Assembly: GCA_934376945.1 (NCBI GenBank)
Contig: CAKRPI010000007.1
Coordinates: forward strand, 1 to 38,677
Direction: 5' to 3'
Length of the DNA: 38,677 bases
From: an uncultured Lachnospiraceae bacterium
Lineage (GTDB): Bacteria > Bacillota > Clostridia > Lachnospirales > Lachnospiraceae
In this document: one piece after another, positions 33,563 through 38,677 of the stretch
How the letters are laid out: every line of letters begins with the position of its first letter
How positions within the stretch are numbered: the first letter of the stretch is position 1
The notes under the pieces: generated by a model
Seen by the model: only the letters and a program-made list of their open reading frames with translations
What the model was told of the DNA's origin: nothing
Databases searched by the model: none
Made by a program: the position numbers and the translations under genes

Positions 33563-34825
33563 TCACAGAGCTGCATGGCGTCCGGCGACATAACCGCTTG
33601 ACCATGCCCACTGCAGATTATACCCGCCACAGGGGCCATCTACGTCTACAAGTTCTCCGGCAAAGTAAAGTTCCGGAATGGATCGGCATCCCATCGTTTC
33701 AGGGGAAAGCGCAGATGGGTCGACACCGCCTGCACAGACCTGACACGTATCGAAGCTTTTTGTACCGGTGACATTCAGGCGAAAAGCGCGGCAGGTATGA
33801 AGAATTGCAGAGTAAGAAGCTTCATTAAGCGCATCACACGTTGCTTTTGCCATAATCCCTGCTTTTTCCTGCACGATGGGAATCAGCTTTTCCGGAAGAA
33901 GGCCGCGCAGAAGGACAGAAACTTTTTCCTGCGAAAGTGCCTGGGCTCTTGTGCGCAGCAAGGAAAGCACTTTGTCATCTGAGTACGCATCAAGCAGATC
34001 AATTTCGATGGCAAAGCGCTCTCCTTTGTGTGCACAGCTGACATAGCGGGACAGCTGGAAAACTGCAATGCCGGAAATGCCGTATTTTACCCACTGGAGT
34101 TCGCCGCACTCAGAAGCAACAATTTCTGTGTTCTTTGCCGAAGAAACAGCGGAATTTGCAGACGTACCATGACCACACAGAAGTGTTATACGCGCATGGC
34201 AACGTACACCGGCGAGGGAGGAAAGAAACTTTTCCTCGCAGAGAAGTGGGGTGAGTGCCGGAGTGGGTGTGTGAACAGAAAGACCGGCTGAAGCAGCCAG
34301 TGTATAACCGCTTCCATCGGAACCAGTCTTCGGCATACATTTGGAACCACAGCAAAGGATCAGGGAATCACAGGTATAGGTCCAAGTGGCGGTCTGTACC
34401 TTCCACTGCCCTTTTTCCCGGGAAATCTGCTCGATTTTTTCGGAAAGCTTTAGCTTGATTTTCAGGCGGCGTACTTCAGCGAGCAGGACTTCCAAAACGG
34501 AGGAAGCCTGATTGGTATAAGGGTAGACGTAGCCGCCGCGGTCAGTGGTCAGCAATCCGAGTTCATGGAAGAAGGCAAGCGTTGCTTCCGGTGGAAATTG
34601 TTCAATTACGGACTTTGCAAAGGCTGGATCTGCGCCGTGATAAGCGTCAGGAAGTCCGGGTTCCAGATTTGTCAGATTGCAGCGCCCGTTCCCGGTTATA
34701 AGAAGTTTTCGTCCGGGGCGGTCCATTGCCTCTAGTATGGTTACTTTTGCACCACTGCGAGCTGCTGTAATGGCAGCCATCAGACCGGAAGCACCTGCTC
34801 CGGCTACAAGGACGTGTTTTACCAT
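33563..34825 (-). CDS. BaiN/HI0933-family FAD-dependent oxidoreductase
   Basis: The 420-residue flavoprotein starts with VLVAGAGASGLMAAITAA (FAD-binding), then PGRKLLITGNGRCNLTN, and ends with FAGELVDVDGPCGGYNLQWAWSSGYVAG, all typical of the HI0933/YhiN family. A few members (BaiN) reduce bile-acid intermediates in gut clostridia, but this gene lies outside any bai operon, so that function should not be assumed. Its ATG overlaps the YnbB stop in ATGGTAA, with AAGGG 8 bases upstream, so the two are coupled. Confidence 0.9.
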   Translation of the reverse strand: MVKHVLVAGAGASGLMAAITAARSGAKVTILEAMDRPGRKLLITGNGRCNLTNLEPGLPDAYHGADPAFAKSVIEQFPPEATLAFFHELGLLTTDRGGYVYPYTNQASSVLEVLLAEVRRLKIKLKLSEKIEQISREKGQWKVQTATWTYTCDSLILCCGSKCMPKTGSDGSGYTLAASAGLSVHTPTPALTPLLCEEKFLSSLAGVRCHARITLLCGHGTSANSAVSSAKNTEIVASECGELQWVKYGISGIAVFQLSRYVSCAHKGERFAIEIDLLDAYSDDKVLSLLRTRAQALSQEKVSVLLRGLLPEKLIPIVQEKAGIMAKATCDALNEASYSAILHTCRAFRLNVTGTKSFDTCQVCAGGVDPSALSPETMGCRSIPELYFAGELVDVDGPCGGYNLQWAWSSGYVAGRHAAL

Positions 34826-36102
34826 TTTACGTACCCTTTTTCATACAGTCTCTGAAGCGATTTCAGGATGCCAAGCTTGGCGTGCGGCCAGGTCAGCCCG
34901 CCCTGAAAATACGCAGCATACGGAGGCTTAAGCGGTCCGTCTGCACTCAGCTCGATGGAAGAGCCTTGGACAAATGCACCGGCTGCCATGATGACATCGC
35001 TGTCATAGCCCGGCATTGCCCATGGCTCCGGTGTGACGTAGCTGTCGACCGGAGCAGCGAACTGAATGCCCTCGCAGAAGGAAGTCAGACCCTCCGGAAA
35101 TCCAAATTCGATTGCCTGAATAATATCGTGTCGATCTTCTGCCGCATTCGGGATTACCTTAAAGCCGAGGCTTTCATAAATGTTTGCTGCGAAAATCGCA
35201 CCTTTTAAAGCAGATGCAGTGACGGTGGGCGCAAGGAAAAATCCCTGATAGAAGGACTGCATGACGCCAAGGGATGCACCGACTTCTTTTCCAAGTCCAG
35301 GTGAAGTCAGGCGGTAAGCGGCGCGTTCCACGCACTCTTTCGTACCTGCGATGTAACCGCCGATCGGAGCAAGTCCGCCGCCGGGATTTTTGATCAGAGA
35401 GCCAACAATCATATCTGCACCAAGGTCGCTCGGTTCGATGCGCTCTACGAATTCTCCGTAGCAGTTATCTACCATGACAATGACATCCGGACGCAGGCTT
35501 TTGATAAAGGCAATTGCTTCGCCGATCTGTGTGACAGAGAGTGTCGGACGTGTCAGATAGCCTTTGGAGCGCTGAATCTCGATCAGTCTCGTCTGAGGAC
35601 GGATTGCATTCTTGATTGCTTCATAATCAAAATTTCCGTCTTCAAGCAGTTCAACCTGCGCGTAGGTGACACCGTATTCCGCAAGTGAACCGCAGGACGG
35701 ACGGATGCCGATGACTTCCTCCAGCGTATCGTACGGTTTGCCGGAAATGGAGAGCATTTCGTCTCCCGGACGCAGGTTGGCGGAAAGAGCCAGTGCCAGC
35801 GCATGGGTTCCGCAGGTGATCTGTGGGCGTACCAGCGCATCTTCCGTATGGAAGGTTTCCGCATAAACCTGCTCAAGAGTATCTCTTCCGATGTCATTAT
35901 AACCATAGCCGGTCGAAGAATTAAAGCATTCTGCACTGACACGGGCCTTCTGCATGGCGTTTATTACTTTGAGCTGATTGTACTCTGCGGTTTCATCAAT
36001 CTTTTCAAAGCGCTCGCGCAGTCCGTCAAGAATTTTTTCACCGTATTCATAGACGGCAGGGCTGATACCAAGTGTATTGTAAATATTATTTATTGTACTC
36101 AT
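34819..36102 (-). CDS. ynbB: YnbB-type PLP-dependent methionine gamma-lyase family protein
   Basis: A fold-type I PLP enzyme of the Cys/Met family, known in annotation as aluminium-resistance protein or methionine gamma-lyase family. The 427-residue protein has FNSSTGYGYNDIGRDTLE, the PLP-binding Asp in VMVDNCYGEF (D212) and the Schiff-base Lys in GSLIKNPGGG (K238). The real substrate is unproven. AAAGGA precedes the ATG. It lies downstream of miaA, as in many Firmicutes (in B. subtilis the miaA-ynbB neighbourhood). Confidence 0.92.
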   Translation of the reverse strand: MSTINNIYNTLGISPAVYEYGEKILDGLRERFEKIDETAEYNQLKVINAMQKARVSAECFNSSTGYGYNDIGRDTLEQVYAETFHTEDALVRPQITCGTHALALALSANLRPGDEMLSISGKPYDTLEEVIGIRPSCGSLAEYGVTYAQVELLEDGNFDYEAIKNAIRPQTRLIEIQRSKGYLTRPTLSVTQIGEAIAFIKSLRPDVIVMVDNCYGEFVERIEPSDLGADMIVGSLIKNPGGGLAPIGGYIAGTKECVERAAYRLTSPGLGKEVGASLGVMQSFYQGFFLAPTVTASALKGAIFAANIYESLGFKVIPNAAEDRHDIIQAIEFGFPEGLTSFCEGIQFAAPVDSYVTPEPWAMPGYDSDVIMAAGAFVQGSSIELSADGPLKPPYAAYFQGGLTWPHAKLGILKSLQRLYEKGYVKW

Positions 36103-36130
36103 GGAAAATCCTTTCGTTCATTTAGTAAAG

Positions 36131-36172
36131 TTGCAGATACTGCTTATTTGCAGATATTATTTATTTGCAGAT
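36131..36172. repeat. 17-base tandem repeat across the miaA stop codon
   Basis: GCAGAT recurs at 36133, 36150 and 36167 within a unit close to TTATTTGCAGATATTAT, period 17. The first unit on the minus strand includes the miaA stop; the others lie in the gap before ynbB. Since 17 is not a multiple of 3, gain of a copy would not extend the protein in frame. Confidence 0.65.
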
Positions 36173-37159
36173 CCTGCGCAGCTGCAGCTGCTCCACCATA
36201 TAGGTCAGAATCGCATCTTCTTTTCCGTGAAATTCAGGCCGGTTCACCCAGATTACATCCTTTTCGCGTTTGAACCAGGTGATCTGCCGTTTGGCAAAAT
36301 GGCGGGTATCGCGTTTTAAGATGCGGACGGCTTCCTCCATAGAAAGCTTACCGTTTAAATAATCAAGGATCTCTTTGTAGCCAAGTCCCTGCATGGAAAC
36401 CATGTCGCGGGTACAGCCATCCTGCTGCAAAGCACGGACCTCATCGACCAGCCCGGCTTCTATCATTGCATCAACGCGGTGGTCGATGCGATCATAGAGA
36501 CGGGCGCGGTCATCATTTAATACGAAGTAAGCAAAATGATAGGGCGATGTTTTTTGGCGTTCTGCTTCGTTGTGCTCGGAAATCTTCTGTCCGGTCTCAT
36601 GATAAAATTCCAGCGCACGGATGACGCGTTTGACATTGTTTTCGTGAATAGCGTCAGCGGAAGCCGGATCCACTTCCTGAAGCATCACGTGCAGAACGTG
36701 AGCGCCCTGTGTATGCGCCAGGTTTTCAAGAAATTCACGATACGTTGTATCACCGCCATTTTCCGTAAAGTCAATATCATATAAAACTGCCTGGATATAA
36801 AAGCCGGTACCGCCAACGAGAATCGGAATTTTTCCGCGACTTTGAATCTCCTGAATGTAGCGCTTTGCATATTCCTGAAATTTTACGACATGAAATTCCT
36901 CGTTTGGTTCAAATTCATCGATCAGGTAATGTGGAACACCCTGCATTTCCTCTTTTGTCACTTTTGCAGAGCCGATGTCCATCCTGCGGTAAACCTGCAT
37001 TGAATCGGCAGAGATGATCTCACCGCCGATTCTTTTTGCAAGATTTACGGAAAGAGCGGTCTTTCCAACGGCAGTCGGTCCGGTAAGGATGACAAGAGGC
37101 GGTCGATTGGACTCATCCGGAAAAAACATATTCGATGATGGTATATTTTCTGTTGTCAT
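36161..37159 (-). CDS. miaA: tRNA dimethylallyltransferase
   Basis: MiaA adds a dimethylallyl group to A37 of tRNAs reading codons starting with U. The 332-residue protein has a P-loop GPTAVGKT (27-34), ISADSMQVYRRMDIGSAK, and VPHYLIDEF, then VGGTGFYIQA and FAKRQITWFKRE near the C-terminus. The stop lies in a 17-base tandem repeat, so the last few residues (LQLRRICK) may vary between strains. GAGAGGGCGG precedes the ATG, 12 bases after the mutL stop. Confidence 0.95.
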   Translation of the reverse strand: MTTENIPSSNMFFPDESNRPPLVILTGPTAVGKTALSVNLAKRIGGEIISADSMQVYRRMDIGSAKVTKEEMQGVPHYLIDEFEPNEEFHVVKFQEYAKRYIQEIQSRGKIPILVGGTGFYIQAVLYDIDFTENGGDTTYREFLENLAHTQGAHVLHVMLQEVDPASADAIHENNVKRVIRALEFYHETGQKISEHNEAERQKTSPYHFAYFVLNDDRARLYDRIDHRVDAMIEAGLVDEVRALQQDGCTRDMVSMQGLGYKEILDYLNGKLSMEEAVRILKRDTRHFAKRQITWFKREKDVIWVNRPEFHGKEDAILTYMVEQLQLRRICK

Positions 37160-37171
37160 GTTCCGCCCTCT

Positions 37172-38677
37172 CTATAAGATTCGTTTAAATTTCTTTTCTA
37201 GCTCATATTTTGTCATTGTCACGATCGTCGGACGCCCGTGCGGACAGTTATATGGGTTTTCGAGCTGCAAAAGCTCGTCAATCAGTGCATTTGCTTCCGC
37301 AGTGGAAAGTCGGCTGCCCCCCTTTACAGCTGCCTTACAGGACATGGAAGCAATCTTTTCACAGATGATCTGATCAGATGCCTGTTCAGAGATACTGGAA
37401 AGTCCATCGAGAATTTCCAAAAAGAGATCGCGGCTTGCAAGACTGTAAAGGTTGCCTGGAACAGCGCTGATCGAGTATTCACGGCCGCCGAATGGGGAAA
37501 TTTCAAATCCCACATCAGTAAAAGCGGTCATATGACGCTTCAGAAGCTCTTCCTCTTGAAGATTTAAGGTAACGATTACAGGCGGTGTGATCATCTGTGA
37601 CGTCTGCTTTTTCTCATGATACAGCTTCATGAACCGCTCATACATGACCTTTTCATGTGCGGCATGCTGGTCGATCAGATACATTTTGTCATCAAATTCA
37701 ACAATCCAGTAAGTGTCGAACACCTGACCGATGAGGCGGTGCTTTGGACGATTTTCCTCTGAAAGAAGTTTTTTTTCGAATAGCTCCATCTGAACGGCCT
37801 TTTTCTCCTGCTCCTCTTCCTTTGTGCGAGAAACATCCTCCTTTAGAGCATCGGAGACAGAGGCGGGAAGCGGCTGGGAAAGCGCTTCAGGCAGAACTTT
37901 CTCCTCTCCTGCTTCAGAAACCTTCGTTTCACCGGACGGAAGAATACTTCCGGTGACCGGTTTCATGGATGCGTGCCTGTCACGCTGCGGGTATTTCACC
38001 TGATAGGGGCTGTTTGCTTCGGCGATCAGCTGGCTGCGGATCTTTTCGAATGGTTCCGGGTAACGCGGTGCAGTGGATGCAGGTTTGCCCGGAGAAGCGC
38101 CTGAGTTAATCACCACGTCAGTGTGCTTTTTTGCTGTTTTTGCTCCTTCCGGATGGCCTGAAGCTGCCGGAGCAAACGGATTTCTCTGCGTTCCTGCCAA
38201 ATTCTTCCCTGTGAAACTGTCATCCGCATCACTCTTTTTTTGTGCCTGTGCGGCCGGCCGCTCAATCGTAAACTCCGGGATCAGTTCCTTTCCAAGCAGC
38301 GCTTCCTTTACCGCCTGGCACACCTTTTCATAGACGTCCTGCTGATTGGAAAAACGAACCTCCATTTTCTGCGGATGGACGTTGACATCGACTTCCTGTG
38401 TATCGATCTGCAGCTTCAGGACGGTAAAAGGATACCGGTGGCTCATCATGAATGTCTTGTAGGCATCTTCGATCGCGCGTGCGACAATGGCGCTCTTTAC
38501 ATAGCGGTCATTGACAAAATAATTTTCGTAATTGCGGTTACCGCGTGAAATCACCGGCTTTCCGATAAAGCCGGTAATCTTTATGTTGCCGTAATCGGCG
38601 TCGATCTTCAGCAGGTTTGCGGCAATGTCACGTCCGTAAATGCTGTAAATGATATCTTTTAAATTGCAGTTTCCGGA
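37172..38677 (-). CDS. mutL: DNA mismatch repair protein MutL, N-terminal part beyond the window
   Basis: MutL couples MutS mismatch recognition to strand incision. The reading frame is open to the right edge, giving about 501 residues of the C-terminal part; the GHKL ATPase motifs at the N-terminus are outside the window. The end of the transducer domain is visible (VDVNVHPQKMEVRF), then a linker of roughly 200 residues rich in Pro/Ser/Lys, and a C-terminal endonuclease domain with DQHAAHEKVMYE, matching the DQHA(X2)E(X4)E metal motif, and CPHGRP. MutL of this type nicks DNA itself and does not need MutH. It is followed by miaA, the usual order. Confidence 0.96.
   Translation of the reverse strand, partial: SGNCNLKDIIYSIYGRDIAANLLKIDADYGNIKITGFIGKPVISRGNRNYENYFVNDRYVKSAIVARAIEDAYKTFMMSHRYPFTVLKLQIDTQEVDVNVHPQKMEVRFSNQQDVYEKVCQAVKEALLGKELIPEFTIERPAAQAQKKSDADDSFTGKNLAGTQRNPFAPAASGHPEGAKTAKKHTDVVINSGASPGKPASTAPRYPEPFEKIRSQLIAEANSPYQVKYPQRDRHASMKPVTGSILPSGETKVSEAGEEKVLPEALSQPLPASVSDALKEDVSRTKEEEQEKKAVQMELFEKKLLSEENRPKHRLIGQVFDTYWIVEFDDKMYLIDQHAAHEKVMYERFMKLYHEKKQTSQMITPPVIVTLNLQEEELLKRHMTAFTDVGFEISPFGGREYSISAVPGNLYSLASRDLFLEILDGLSSISEQASDQIICEKIASMSCKAAVKGGSRLSTAEANALIDELLQLENPYNCPHGRPTIVTMTKYELEKKFKRIL

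Noticed and set aside
33563..34825. Assignment of the flavoprotein as a bile-acid reductase BaiN
   Set aside because: The family is broad, and no other bai gene is present; only the family name is supported.

Overview
The window looks like a chromosomal housekeeping segment of an anaerobic, low-to-mid GC Gram-positive of the class Clostridia, most likely Lachnospiraceae-like. This is an inference from gene content and order: [FeFe]-hydrogenase maturases beside pyruvate formate-lyase, a combined min/mre/rodA/dac cluster, a ylmE-sepF-ylmH division cluster, and AGGAGG-type ribosome binding sites with frequent TTG starts (five genes here). There is no rRNA, tRNA, insertion sequence, prophage or CRISPR array. 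Nearly all genes lie on the minus strand; only the ABC-F gene, the ttcA-like gene, a DUF378 gene and a secreted Thr/Glu/Ala-rich protein are on the plus strand.

Layout. 1-6480: radical and anaerobic metabolism (hydG, hydE, pflA, pflB), with a 430-base divergent promoter region and a structured pflB leader. 6481-11060: ABC-F ATPase, an HNH nuclease with a C-terminal hydrophobic segment, dtd, a ttcA-like tRNA thiolase and rluD. 11144-16358: a minus-strand operon reading HlyD-like protein, ylmE, sepF, ylmH, aroB, lspA and probably rluD, which mixes division, lipoprotein and aromatic biosynthesis genes. 16492-17400: DUF378 protein, a strong nested hairpin, and a 139-residue P-loop protein with its own near-consensus promoter. 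17501-28217: a long morphogenesis operon reading radC, mreB, mreC, mreD, mrdA (PBP2), minC, minD, minE, rodA, mgsA and a D,D-carboxypeptidase. 28295-31037: an FAD-dependent oxidoreductase and a divergently transcribed secreted low-complexity protein. 31194-38677: mutL (5' part beyond the right edge), miaA, a YnbB-type PLP enzyme, a BaiN/HI0933-type flavoprotein, then the thiamine salvage genes thiM, thiE and thiD, ending at a strong terminator.

How the genes work together. PflA activates PflB, giving formate and acetyl-CoA, while HydE and HydG make parts of the H-cluster for an [FeFe] hydrogenase encoded elsewhere; hydF is not in the window. MreB/C/D, RodA and PBP2 form the elongasome, MinC/D/E place the division septum, SepF joins the divisome, and the carboxypeptidase trims peptidoglycan stem peptides. 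No complete new defence or mobile system is evident. The items most worth a second look are the HNH protein with a membrane-like tail, the methylglyoxal synthase homologue with Glu where the catalytic Asp is expected, the roughly 250-residue insertion in PBP2, the interrupted secreted Thr/Glu/Ala protein, the orphan HlyD-like protein at the head of the division cluster, the small P-loop protein, and several structured non-coding elements.
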